A program made the position numbers and the translations under genes. Of a stretch of 64,000 nt of DNA, positions 26,901-40,083 are shown in pieces (positions within the stretch are counted from its first letter, which is position 1; the number at the start of each line of letters is the position of its first letter). The stretch is from positions 1,860,001 through 1,924,000 of the forward strand of contig NW_026515543.1 of the NCBI RefSeq assembly GCF_014898815.1. Reading direction: 5' to 3'. This stretch comes from Panonychus citri (Eukaryota > Arthropoda > Arachnida > Trombidiformes > Tetranychidae). The notes under the pieces are model-generated. The model was given only the letters and a program-made list of their open reading frames with translations, was not told the origin of the DNA and ran no database searches.

Positions 26901-29900
26901 TAATCAACAAATTGTTATCATCATTTTCCCCTCCTTTGATTCCTCTAATCTCTAATTCAAACATGAAACAATCAATAAGCAATTAATTTGCATACTAATT
27001 AAAAGTGCAATCTTTTGATTGATTGTTCACTTTCATTTGGTAACAAAAAAAAAATCATCAGCAATTAACTAATCACCCAAAAGACTCACCAGACTAATAT
27101 TATCATGTAATAGTAGTTGGTAACAGTTTTTTAATAGTAACAATTAACTAAATGTAGTAACCAGAAAAAAATAACTAAGGTAAACCATAATCATTTATAA
27201 CAACAATGATTAATAATAAACTGTAATTATGATTACAATTTATTTTGTAGGTAATATATGAATTGAAATGTTTCCAGGTAAACCTAATTGAATTGGAATC
27301 ATAATGAAAAATGTTAATGATGATAATCAAAAGTTACTTTTTTTTAATAGGTCAATTCAATTTGCATTTACAACGTTTTTCTTAAATTGTTTCTGATTAT
27401 GTAAAAGAAAATCATCAACGATTTAATCATAATGTTGATTATTATTATTGTTATTTTATTATTAATACAATCGCGAATACGTTTACTGAGTAGTTTGTTG
27501 ATATTATCACGAATTACATGAAATGTTAAATTAATTTTTCTATTTATGTTATCAAATTAGATTAAGATGTTAGAGAAAGGGAAATTATCAATTGTAGTAA
27601 TAATATTTAACAAATTGAAAAGTTCCATTGTTTATGAGTATATAGAGTTCATGGGGATAGAAAGAGATAATTTCAGTTGATATTCATTGATGATAACATG
27701 GGAACTGATCAAGGTGACAAGAAGTTGATTTGAAAACAATTGATTGGAAAATTAATTGTGATAATAATCAATTGATTGTATTGATTGGAAAGTGAAAGTA
27801 AATAAGGGTTGGTGGTTAAAGAGTTTTATCATTCTGTTGGTAGAGATTTGGTCAATTTTATCATTGACCATTTTGTATCAATCATCATGGGTGATATTGA
27901 GATTAGATTTTTTTCTTCTTCTATTGATCTTTATCATCATTGAAAGTAGAGAGATAATAAGATGCTGAAGCAATTTCAAGGTTAAATGAATGTAACACGC
28001 TCAATAAAATGGAAAAATCTTGTTACAACAATCATCATGATCCGCATCACAAAAGGATGATGAAAATATTTTTATGATTCAGTCAAGTTGAATTTACACA
28101 AGGATGAAAAGTACAGTTTTAATCGGATGGTGGGTTGATGAGCAAGAAAAGGATGAGGATAAAGATGACTCTGGATTGTGGAAGAGGCAGTGAAACTTTA
28201 TAGGAACAAGATGATGAAGATAAGAATGACAAAGCATCCCTATGAGTAGTCATCTTTTCATCCTAAACATCATTATCATCCTCATCTTTCTCTCTCTTCT
28301 CCTTTCGATGAATCATCTTAGATCAATATTTTTATGTACTATAAAAGTGATGCGGATGAAAAGGTGATACTAGAAAAATAATTGAATGACTTTTCTGTGG
28401 CTATCATCATTAGAATCATTTCTCATCATTTTTCTTCATCATTTCATCATCATATTCAGCTCATTCAAATGTGATCATATTATCACAATCCCTATGGAGG
28501 ATTCAAGTTGATGAAAAAAAAATGAAATATTCTGATAAAAGACATCGACATTATTAGTTCATATTATTTACCGTTATTTTCATCAATAACATTAATTGTA
28601 ATATAAATTGATGATAATACATTGATAATGAATTATTGCTATTCATTAATTGTTGTCCTGTCAAATTCAATGAAAACTAATTTGCTTGTGATTAACAAAA
28701 TCGGCTTATTTTGTGCCTGTTGATTACACGCAATTGAGTCTCCTTCTCTATGATGTATGTCCCATCTTTTATGCTCAACTGACCAATCAATCAAAATTGT
28801 AAACCATCAATAATTTCAATTAATTGATTACAAATTCAATCTTTTTTAGCAAAATCGGTTATTTTTTTTGTTAATTCGATTGTTAATTGTTAACCTTTTT
28901 GATTAACATGATCAGTCATGTTTTGATTCTGATTGTCACTGCTCAATTGATTGTTTGTGTGCTTGCTGATTACAAGTTTACTCTATTTGGACAAGTAAAT
29001 TTAATCAATTTAAAAGTTAATTACAATCCCTTTTTGCGTGATTAAGGGTATCTTTTTATGATCATCTTAAGGTAATCATCAAAAGGGTAACCTTTTAGAG
29101 GGTAAATTGTTAATGCAGTTAAGTGATTGTAACATTGAATTGATTGTTAGCTCTTATGTTGATTGGTTTTTTTGTCTGATTTCATTGATAATTATTTAAA
29201 TAATAGTAATACCAAATTGATTGAATTACTATTATGATTATCATTGTTATTTAAAAATATGTATCATGAAATAGGTTTGTATGTTAGGTAATAATAATAA
29301 GGGATGACCATTATATTAATGTAATAAATTACTTCACGATTTGACCTTTATCTTACCAGCAATCAAATGATAATGATGATGAAAATGATCATAATCAACA
29401 TTGACAGTGATCTGTTTGTTTACAATTTTCATTGTCATCTTCATTGAAGATGAGTTATGTTATTATTATCATCATTGGTAAATGTTGATTAAGTTTCACC
29501 ATAAAAATCAATGTTTACCATGATGATGATGATGATGAAGATAATAATAATAACCATCATTTAAATGGTTATAATGATAATTGTTTAAATAGATGATGAG
29601 GAAGAGGATGAAGGCCTGAAGTGGAAGATGAGAGTGATAATAACAACAACAACAAAAAAATAATGATGATGATGATGATTACGAGATTGTTGTTGATGTT
29701 GTCAGTTACATATTCACCTGAACAATCAATAAATCAATTGATTCTAATAAACAACAATAACAATAATGATGAGATGATTTGCTCGTGCTGATTTTATATT
29801 TTCTCGCTCGTCAATGATGATGAAAAGAAAGAGAAGACAAACCTTCTCTTTCTCCCATCTCTTTAATTATCATCATCATCTTCTAGGTCAATTGATGTTA

Positions 29901-32900
29901 CCTTGTTTAACCCATATTTAAATACCTACACATATATTCAAGTGTTGATTTGAAAAGTTATTACCAATTGTCAAAAGATTATAATTATAAGAATAGGATG
30001 ATTACTATTATCGTCTTCATCTTCATCTTCATGTAAAAGTTATTGTAATGATGAGAAAGTTATTTATATAAACAAAACGATCATAACAATGAATTTAGTT
30101 CCGCTGACCCATAGTTTTTTTTTTCAATTTTGACGGTTAATCAACAATTAACCATTTAAGTTTTTTCTACAATCAAGATTGATAATGATCATGATATCAA
30201 AAATAATATTGAATATATTGACATGAATTAGCAACAATCAAACCTTTCAGACAATTCATTTTCAATCATTCAACGAAACTTTGGTGAAAGAAATAAATTT
30301 AATTCCAATCAAAGGTTTGCTTGTTTTCCTAAACTGTTGTTAATTTTAGATTTTTCATTTTACACTTTCATTAATCATTACAATCAATGAATTAAGGTTT
30401 ATACTAATTGATGATTACTCACGATTACTAATGTTGGTAATTGTAACGATGATTATTTCAACACACCAACGATTGAGGAAACTTTTTTTTCTCATCATCA
30501 TCATCATCAGGTTATCAGCCTTTTTTTGTTTGTAAACAAGATGATGAAGTTTTTTAATTGTTTATGTTGATTGTCATATGTGTTGTCGTTGATCATTTCT
30601 CACGAGAAAGTAAAAAACATCAAATTAAGAAGTTAACTTTTGATTATCATGTAAACAAATGCTAAAAATAATATCATTTCCCTTTCTATTAATTGTTTTC
30701 ATATTTTTACAGTTAATCTTGATTTTGTTTTCCAAAATCAAATTTAATTGTTCAATTGAGTTGTCAAAGTCATTCATTCTAATAAACCTTAATTGTTGTC
30801 AATAAGCTGTTGATTGACAGCTCTCATAATCAACAATAACAACCCTTCAAATATTATGTATAATTAAATTATCAATAAATATAATATAATTTAGTTGTGA
30901 TTTAAATACTAAAATATTAATCATCATTTGGTTATTATAATAATCATTGAGCTGATTGGTGTTGTGATTATTAACAACAATTTCGGTTAACACTAAATCA
31001 ACCTTACAATCCCGTTAATATTTAACAACAAAATAATAAGATGGTGATGATGAACTCAATCAGATGATAATTTTCTGACTCTGATGGTTTGTGAAGATGA
31101 TTAAGATGAGAAAATGATGAGGATGAGAAAAAAAAAGGATAAGAAATTTAACATTTGATGATAAATAATCACATTTGATTGGAATGCGGTCAAATTGTAA
31201 CCGGAATAATCGTAAAATATACTAACCGAGTAACCGGATTGATTTGAATTGAGTTTTTAAATGCGATTAACAGTATTTTTGGGTTGACGGTGAAAAGCTG
31301 ATTAACATTGGTGACAGTGATTATCTTTGTCAATCCTTATAAACCAATTTTAATCAACAATTAATCCCAAGTTATGTCTTGGATTATAATTAACTATTAT
31401 TATCCATTTTTAGGTTAATTTGATCGTTCAATGTTTATCGCTCTTAACAATCAACATTGACATTACTTTTGATGGTCAATATTATTATTATTATTATTGC
31501 TTGGTGTAATTGCTCATCTCTTAATCATTTACAATTATCTTTTGTCTGTTGTTTCCTGGTTCTTATTATAAATTGTTACGATTTGAATCAAGTTTTTATC
31601 AATCATCATGATCATTATTATCTTTAGTATCACCAATCTCATCAATAGTTTTGCTGTTAACAGTTAAACGTATCAATGTCAACTGTTGTTAGTTAATTAA
31701 TCATTTTTATCATAAACTAATGATTTTAATGATGATCAACCTGAATCTTAATCAAGAGTGAACATCATTTGTTACAATTGTTATCAGTTAATTGCATCTA
31801 GTCAAGTCCATTCATTAAAATCAATGTCTTGTTTTACTTTGATTTATTATAATGATTTAACTAATATTAAACATGATGGATGAGGTTAAATGAATTATGT
31901 TGAATACTATTGTTTTTCTTCATCAAACTGAATCAAAATGATAATCACCATGATGATAATATCATCATCTATTGGTCAATATATTGTGATTGGAATTACA
32001 AATAATTTGATTGATTACTTTTTGATTAAAATGATTGAAATGAGTAGAAGCGAAAATCTCGTTATTGTTTTGATTTATGAGACAAATTAATTATCATTTT
32101 TTACCTAATGATTGGTTATTCATATTATATTGATTGATTATTTTTATCGTAGGTGGATTAATCTCTGGACAATCCCAGCGAAGTCCATATTATGGGACTT
32201 ATATCGGTAAACTGGACACTACTTTGCATAATGTTGCTGGGGATGTTTTCTCAGTCGATGAAAACACAATTTTCATTAAAGGATTTTCTTATGACGGAAC
32301 AGCTCCTGACGCTTATTTCTGGGCTGGAACCACAACCAATCCCGATGTGACGGGTTTCATTGTACCAGATGAGAAAGGATCGTAAGTCGATTAATTAACA
32401 AATCTACTAAGTTAATTATAATTTGATCCGTTTTGTTTTTTTCCCTTATTTTCATAACTTTTTGTGCAGAAAAAAAAAGTTGTTACCTTTGCGTTGGTGA
32501 ATTAATTTTAATTTCATTATTGTTAATTATTATTGCATAAAACAAAGGATTTTTAATGGTTGATCAATTGTGTCACAAGTTTAGTGTAAAAATTAATTTA
32601 ATTACAATACAATTTTAATTTTAGCAAATTTTAAATTAACTTGATTGTAGGAAAAGATGAGGGAAAAAAGTTTTATACCAATTCAGTAAATTATTAATTT
32701 TTGTTGGTTAATTTACTTTTCTTGTTAATTGAAATCAAATCAAAATACATTTCTTTTAGTTTTTAGATCACATTTGAAGATAGCATCATAATTAAAGCCT
32801 CACCTTAATTAAATTGCAATTTAAAAGTTAGGAGGAGAGATCGTTAAAAAAATAAACTCACCATAATATAAACATTAGATTTTAATTTTATCATGTTAAG

Positions 32901-35900
32901 CCTAATGATGGTGATGATGATTGTATTATTAATTACAATTATTAATTTTGTTTTAATAATAGTAACATGAAAAACATAAATAATCTTACTAATTATTGTA
33001 CAAACATGATAACAATTGTGTACATTATGAGAAGAGGCTAAAAATGAAATTAAAAATCAAGAATCTACTCTAATCATCTACTAATTGTTGATAATTGTTT
33101 TCTTTTTACTTCAATCACAGGACCAAACCACTTGGAGCATATACAAATAAGGATATTGTCTTGCGTTTGCCTGAGGGTAAAACATTTAAAGATATCAAAT
33201 GGTTTTCCGTTTGGTGTCGTAAATTTAAGGCCAATTTTGGACATATCAATGTTCCTCGTAATTTAATCATACCAACTCCGGTTGAGATTCGTCCCTTGTC
33301 ACAATTAGACCATGGAGTTAAATCAGGCCCAATTACAATAGTTGATGCACAAACTTTTCTCATCAATGATTTCCATTATGATGGCCAAGGTCCAGCCGGC
33401 TATTGGTGGGCTACTGCAGGTTCACGGCAAAGTTCATCGGGTTTAAGATTAAAGGATGAAAACGGCTCGGAAAAACCTTTACGACGTTACTCAGGTGAAA
33501 CCGTGGTTATCTCACTTCCCGAAGGCAAAACAATTTGGGACTATGATTATATCGGCGTTTGGTGTGAAGAGTATCAAGTAGACTTTGGTAATACTCGAAT
33601 ACCTCAAAATATTCGTGTTCCTCCTCACCAAAAATGCTCGGTGTTAAACCAGAGGTAGATTAAGAAATAAAATAGAAAACATTAATCAATCAATTCTGAA
33701 CTAATCCAATGTTAATCTTTTCTATCCAATAGAGTAAACTAAATTGTGAAGTTCTCTATGATCAACTTGGCTTTGAATTACGTTGGGTAATGGACGGAGA
33801 TGATATTGTCATGCAACTTGTTGGTAAAATAGGTAAATAGTTTCACTTTGATTATAACCAGTTAACTCTGTTGGTTTTCTTCATGCACTTGATCATTTGA
33901 TTTGATTCTATTTCATCTTTACCATCAGCATCAATCAACACGCTCTAAATAGCAACATTTCATTTGAAACATTATTTTGACCCTGATCTTGACCCTCAAC
34001 TTACCATGAAATTCATGGATTGATGAAATTTTTTTCCATCAATTTCTCTTCTTTTTAATTTCTTTGTTTACTTCTTTTTTTCTCTCTCCTTAAATCCGTT
34101 AATCCATTAATATTTATCATGTTTTGTTATCGTTATTGTCGACCGATTTAATCTGATTATTCAGTCATTTATTTAACATACTTTTAACTGGTGTCAATTT
34201 TTCCTATTCAATTTGCTTTTCTTGTTCTTTTTTTTCTTAATTGTTCTACCTTTTATTTCACTAATAGAGCCCAATGAATATATGGCGTTTGGATTATCTA
34301 AAGATGACTCTAAATCCAATATGGTTGGATCTGATTCTGTTGTTACCTGGTTCGATTCAAATGGAAAGGGTCATGCTGTTGATTACTATCTTGGTAGTAA
34401 GGAACAGGTAATTACAACTCTGATTGGATTTCAAATTGTCCAAAATTAAGCTAATCGGAAAATTTAGATAATTAAAGATGCAAAAGTTGATATTAATTTG
34501 TGAATCAAATATTCTTGAAAAAATATTAATTCAATGTGATGAGTAAAAAAGTTTTACGATTTCTCATTACACATGAGAATCATTTTTTCAAAAGATACTG
34601 AATTTCACTTAAGATAATATCTAATTCAAGGTTTTGCAATACAAGATTGTTGCTAATTAATTAATCTCATATTTTTTTCCTTAATTAGTGTGTTGGAACA
34701 AGCGGAAGTTGTCCTGACTTGAAATACTCAGGAGCATCAGATAGCATCACACTTTTACATGCAGCTCTCGTTAATGGATTTACCTTGGTTACCTTTAAAC
34801 GGCCACAATTAGGAGGTGAGAATGATTTTTAAATTAACTTCTCATCAATTGATACTTAATTTTAGTCATTAATCAACTAAACATTAACAATTAAAACAAG
34901 AATTGACTCTTGAATACTACTCAGTTTTGGTTACACTTATCGTCAACAACTGAGTTCAACTTGTTTAACAATAATCAAACACTTAGAGTAAGTGTTAATT
35001 TATTAAATTGATTGTAATCAAAATATTACAACTACAATTTACTCAACCAATTTTTCAAATTTACCTTATTTTTGAATGAATATTCAGGATATTTACATGA
35101 GTCTCCATGGTTGAAGTTTATTGAACTGGTTAACTTTAATTGTTTTTTTTTATTAATTCTTACTTGATTTACTTTTTTTTGATCAATTAACGTCAACAAA
35201 ATTAATAATTAACTTGAATAAACTTTTTGAAGGTTAATTGCTAATCAAATAGTTTATCAACAGCTATTTAAGGAAATGAATTATTCATAATCGATCTTTA
35301 TTTGTTGATTATTTTGATTACAATTTGGTTTTTTTTTCTCAGTAAGGTTAAGGTGAAAATAAATTGATGTTTTTTGAGTCTATTTTTATCAATAAATTGG
35401 ATTATAATTTAACTTGTCAACGGGTAGTTGATTATTATTAACGGATGAAGTTTAACTCAACCTTTTTTATGTCTCTTTTTTTTTCATCCAATTTGATGAT
35501 TATTGCAATTTATTAATCACAATAACAGTTGATGATAGATTCGACCAGCATGTTTATAGTGATGGTAATCAAGCAGTTATTTGGGCGATTGGACCATTAA
35601 ATGATCGAAATGAAGTATCTTATCATCGATTGCGATCCCGTAGTAATATTTTTATCGATTTTGCTCGAACACCTAAATGGAATTGTCCTAATTCAGAAGC
35701 ATCATCACCAACAACATCATCATCCACTCCCTCATTGTCTGGCTCATCATCTTCAACACCATCATCAACATCTTCAAGAACAGGAACATCATCCCCACCA
35801 TCAGCTTATCCACCTCGTTCACCTAAGCCACAATCAACTGTTGGATCAGCAGTTTGGGATATCCCACCGGTTATTTGTCCCTCTGATTACACTTTCCGTG

Positions 35901-38616
35901 CTCAAATAGGACCAGTAGGTGGTAAGAAAGGTTATCAAGGTATAACTGGTAAAGTTGGCTGGGGAATCGCTTGGTATATTAATGGATTAATTGTTCCAGA
36001 ATTGACTGTTGAACGAGGTAAAACTTACACCTTCATTGTTGAAGGTGGAAATGATAAGGTTCACTCTTCTCGACATCATCCTCTTTATATAACTGACTCA
36101 GCTGAAGGTGGATTTGACCATAAAACAAGAGAAGAAAGAAGCAGAGAACGAATTTTCGCTGGTGTTGGAATAACCAAACGAGGTGATTTAGTTCCAACGG
36201 CTGAGGGTCGTCTCTGTGAGTGGAAAATAGATACTCGAACAAGGGAGCAACCAGATGATTTTAAAGATTTCTTTGATTTCCAACGAACTTTGTCACTTCA
36301 ATGTTCATCTGGAGAACCAGGAGTTTTAAGATGGAAACCTGATGCAAATACACCAGACATTGTCTATTATCAATGTTACACTCATCGGTACCTCGGTTGG
36401 AAGATCAGAGTAGTGGATTCATGTGATCAATTAGCATCTGCTTCGATTACCCATATTTATCATGCTACTGCAGATAACTCAACCCGAATCGGTTCATCAG
36501 CCCAGAACTTGGAAATTGCTCCTCGTCGTAAAGCCGAGAAAAAACAGCGTAAAACTGGACCAAGCAATCGAGCTCGTGGTGCTATTCCTCCATCCTCCTT
36601 ACCAACAAACGTAACCAGCAACGCTAATGTCAAGAATGGCACAGTTCGAGTTAGACCAAAACAACAACCATCTGATGCTGTTAATGGTGATATCCGATTT
36701 CGAGAAAGGAAGCCAGTTCTAAGTTATGCAAGCCCTTACTCACCTTTCCACCTCGATACGTAACACCTTCACTACCTGTTCTTTATTCATCTTTACCACC
36801 TAATTCCCCTTTTGGGCCCATAAGACCACTTGATATGCATATTGGACCAATTCCACCACCACCGCCGCCCTTTAATCCAAATCAAATGAAACGAACTCCA
36901 GTTTATGTCAGACAACGACTTCCACCTCCAATTCCCCCCACTCCTCCTCGTTCACTTGCACCCAAATTAAATAAACTTACAACCGCTCCAGTGGCAAGGA
37001 AAAAGTCAACAGTAGCTCCCACAACCAAACCAACCACAGTAACAACACTCGCACCTCTAATAACCAAACCGATGACAACTGTATCAGCTAAATTAGTAAC
37101 AACAACTAAACCCAATCAAGTTTCATCATCATCATTACCATCATCAACAACCACCACAACTAAACAACCAACTTCAAGTGATTCAAGCGAAACTGGATTA
37201 GCTGAAAATCTTCATGGTGGCTTCCTTCCTGTACTAATTAACTCCAAAGGTCCAACAACAGTAACAACTGAACAACCTCGAACAACACTCGATGACTTAC
37301 AATCAACAAAAGATTCATCATCTTTCTTTAATAGAGGCTTCGATTTAACCCGTAACCCAATCACTGGATTACCTTATTACTTTACAACATCGGCAGCTAA
37401 TACAACCTTTAGTCCAATTGAATTGAACAATTTAGGTTACCGTCCAACAAGTGATCAAGATAAATGGGAAAACATTTTATTACCTGTTGCAAATATGGGA
37501 AGTGAATTAACCTCAGGTGAAAATATTGATGCCAGTAAATTAAATTCAAAAGAAACATCAACACTTGATCAAGTTATCATGAAAATGTTTAATCAATCAT
37601 TTGGTTTGGGTAATATTTATCCAATGCTACATGGAACTGATTCATCTGAGGAAAATGTTAGCAGTGGAGAAGACAAAAAGTCAACTTCATCTTCAGAAGT
37701 TTTCGATCCCTCATCCGTTGATATTTCATCTTCACCATCATTCATACCATCTTCATCTATTCACCCACAACAATCAAATCCAAGCATAATCGAGAAAGGA
37801 TTAACTGGAGTTCCATTCAATTCAAAACCGATTATATTACCAACATCAACGGTGCCAATTAACCTTTTCAGCAGCCCAATAATCTCTAGTCATCCGATTA
37901 TCGATTATCCATTTTTCTCATCATTTTATCCATCTCATTATGGAATCGCACCTTCATCTTCATCATCTTTACCTCCATCATCTTCCTCACAATCATCTCC
38001 ATCTCCTTCATCATCAGCATCTTCACTAGCACCATCCTCCTCATCTGTTTCAATTTCACCTTCAGATTCATCTTCTAGTCAATTATCATCATACACTGAA
38101 ACAATTAACCAACAATCACAATCAACAAACACTTTTGGTGACCATCAATCACAACCGGAAACAACAACCCAACCAATAGATGAATCTTTTAATTCTGGAC
38201 CATTTGATTTCTTTGGATCCGATGGAATGACCTTATCTTCATCATCTTCTTCATCATCTTCATCATCAATCAGTTCTAATGGTACCGATGATGCAATCTT
38301 ATCTCACATCATGTCACTTATTGCCGATAACGCTGCTCCCCCTGAGGTTAAAATTGTCTCTAAATCAGACGGAACCTCATCATCCACTCATGTTGAAGTT
38401 CATCATAATTTAAGTAAAAGATCAGCTCATGATCCTGATCATCATCACAATGACGGTTATGACCATGATGATGACCACCATAAACAATCATCATCATCAT
38501 CATCAACTATTTTATCATCCAATTCAGTTTCTTCGGGTAACAAGGTTTTTAAATATTGGTCATTGGTAATCAATTCCTTTATAACAATATTGACATTGAC
38601 AATTTTTTCTAATTAA
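23962..38616 (+). CDS. Skeletor/Knickkopf-like protein (DM13-DM13-DOMON-cupredoxin), about 1399 aa
   Basis: Secreted cuticle-organising type protein. Exons: 23962-24010, 32153-32381, 33121-33654, 33735-33832, 34268-34407, 34689-34815, 35529-36759, 36825-38616 (sum 4200 nt, in frame). The first exon encodes a signal peptide (MILTRITFITLGLIFQ). Domains: DM13 about 28-140 and 150-265, each with FxYDGxxPxxYxW and VWC motifs; DOMON about 275-440; a Ser/Thr linker; a cupredoxin-like domain about 495-690 with HHPLYIT (His565/566) and CYTH (Cys675, His678), the usual Met site being Trp683. The tail of about 700 residues is Pro/Thr/Ser-rich and ends in a hydrophobic stretch (YWSLVINSFITILTLTIF) that suits a GPI signal or anchor. 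Knickkopf has this domain order and protects and organises chitin; Skeletor is a close relative. The tail is much longer than in Knickkopf. The last intron is discussed under findings. Confidence 0.9.
24011..32152 (+). other. 8.1-kb first intron of the Skeletor-like gene
   Basis: Donor gtaagt after the signal-peptide exon (phase 1), acceptor atcgtag before 32153. AT-rich, with a GAT run at about 29522-29537. Open frames (24726-24923, 25072-25293) are unsupported. No nested gene is visible on either strand. Confidence 0.65.
32382..33120 (+). other. Second intron of the Skeletor-like gene
   Basis: Phase-2 intron of 739 bases splitting the first DM13 domain (TC|G serine codon). AT-rich; nothing else seen. 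Confidence 0.8.
34816..35528 (+). other. Intron within the DOMON region
   Basis: Phase-1 intron of 713 bases, donor gtgaga, acceptor ataacag. No other feature seen. The neighbouring introns are much shorter (33655-33734 is 80 bases). Confidence 0.8.
38233..38281 (+). repeat. Ser-coding TCA/TCT repeat
   Basis: In-frame trinucleotide repeat encoding a run of serines in the Skeletor-like tail. It belongs to the same TCA/ATC microsatellite family that is abundant in non-coding DNA of this window. Confidence 0.8.
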
Positions 38617-38860
38617 TAATTAATTATTTTTATATACAAAATTTTTATATACAATCAAAAATCTTTTAATATTATTATTATCATCAATTATAAATCCACC
38701 TACACTATTATCCAGGAGTGCAAGAGAAAAGAAGGAGATAATTCAATTTAATTCATTGGAAAAGTCGAGCTTTGGACAATCAAGACGCGTTAATTTCCAG
38801 CATTGAACATGTAATTTTATCCTCGACTTTGACTTTGTCTCTGATAAAAACACTAATCGC

Positions 38861-38866
38861 AATAAA
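38861..38866 (+). terminator. Possible polyadenylation signal
   Basis: AATAAA 245 bases after the Skeletor-like stop codon. Plausible but unverified. Confidence 0.35.
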
Positions 38867-39500
38867 ATCAAATCGCGATTTAAGATCAAACCATTTTTTT
38901 CCTATTAATTGTATCTCCTGTCGTGGCCTCGTTCGAGTTTTGTTTCGCTATTTAATTATTATCACAATCAGTTTGAATCGATCTATTTAATTGTAATCAA
39001 TAAGTTTCATCTGCAATTAGGTTATTTGTTGAAGTTAATTAAATGAGAGCATAAACTTGACCATTAATTTCTGATGAATCATTTCATTGTAATTGATTCT
39101 GATTGAACATTGACTTGTAACGATTAACAATTGAACTTTAATTAATCGAGTTTAATTGTTAATCTGCTGATTATTTTATTGGTAATTTTAATCATATGTA
39201 CACTTGTTGTTGAACAAAAAAGTAACGATTAGTTAATTGTTTAGTGATTTAATCACAATTGGACTAAGTTTTATTACCCGTGAAAGTTAATTGTGTTTGT
39301 AGATTATCAGAGTAATAATCATTTGATTCATGATAATCAAATCATGACAATTTACTAATTGATTAGATTGGCCATTTTTTTGTTCTTTTGTTACAATTAA
39401 TATCAATCAAATCAATTAGGGTATTTAGCCATTGATTGTATCCAACAGTCAAGTTGTTAATTTCATCTAAAACAATTAGTTTAATTGTAGAATTGTAAAA
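38867..39500. other. Intergenic gap between the Skeletor-like and ML genes
   Basis: AT-rich spacer, both neighbours on +. The 72-codon frame 38772-38990 overlaps the presumed 3' UTR and shows no family features. No TATA-like box is obvious before 39501. Confidence 0.5.
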
Positions 39501-40017
39501 ATGATTAAGACTTTGATTCTTTGTGCTTTGGTAAGTTTCACCTTTGCTGGTGATATTGAATTCCAAGATTGTGGTAAGTAAATTGTTGATTATTTTCTGA
39601 TTTCTTTGTGTTAATTGTAATGATTTTCGCTTAATTGTTGTGATTTAAGGCGATGATTCAAATCAGCCAACATCTTTTTCTGTTTCCGGTTGTGATGAGG
39701 CTCCTTGTTCAGTAGAAAGAGGAAATACTTATGAGTTTGCCTTCGGTTTCGAATCTCCGATTGCTGCTGATTCCTTGCAAGTCGCAATTAAGGCTCGAGT
39801 CTTCGGTGTTTGGATTCCATGGCCTGGTGCACCTCCAGTTAACTGTGGTACCGACATTACCTGTCCCCTTGTAGCAGGTCAAGCTTATACTCTTAAATCA
39901 TCACTGACCATTCCAGGAATCGCTCCATCCATATCGACCTCCGTTCAGTTCTGCCTTCAAAATGCTGCCACAAGTGAAACTGTTTTCTGTAATCGCTTTC
40001 CCGTTAAAGTAGTTTAA
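39501..40017 (+). CDS. Secreted ML-domain (NPC2 / mite group 2 allergen-like) protein, 146 aa
   Basis: Two exons, 39501-39573 and 39650-40017, phase 1. The signal peptide MIKTLILCALVSFTFA is followed by a mature domain of about 130 residues. Cys spacing fits the MD-2-related lipid-binding fold: DCG, GCDEAPC, CGTDITCPLV and FCN, corresponding to the three disulfides known in group 2 mite allergens and NPC2. One further Cys (VQFCLQ) is extra. The family binds sterols or other lipids in a beta-sandwich pocket and is secreted. The total length matches the group 2 preprotein. Mites carry many such genes, so orthology to a named allergen cannot be assigned. It lies 0.9 kb after the Skeletor-like gene with no evident functional link. 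Confidence 0.9.
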
Positions 40018-40077
40018 TTGTTGTCGAAAGTTTTTGCAACTCTGACAATCAATTTCTAACTAAATTAACAGTCTAAT

Positions 40078-40083
40078 AATAAA
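40078..40083 (+). terminator. Polyadenylation signal of the ML gene
   Basis: AATAAA 61 bases after the stop codon, a typical distance. Confidence 0.6.

Noticed and set aside
38772..38990. 72-codon frame after the Skeletor-like gene
   Set aside because: No domain, likely within 3' UTR; no conserved features.
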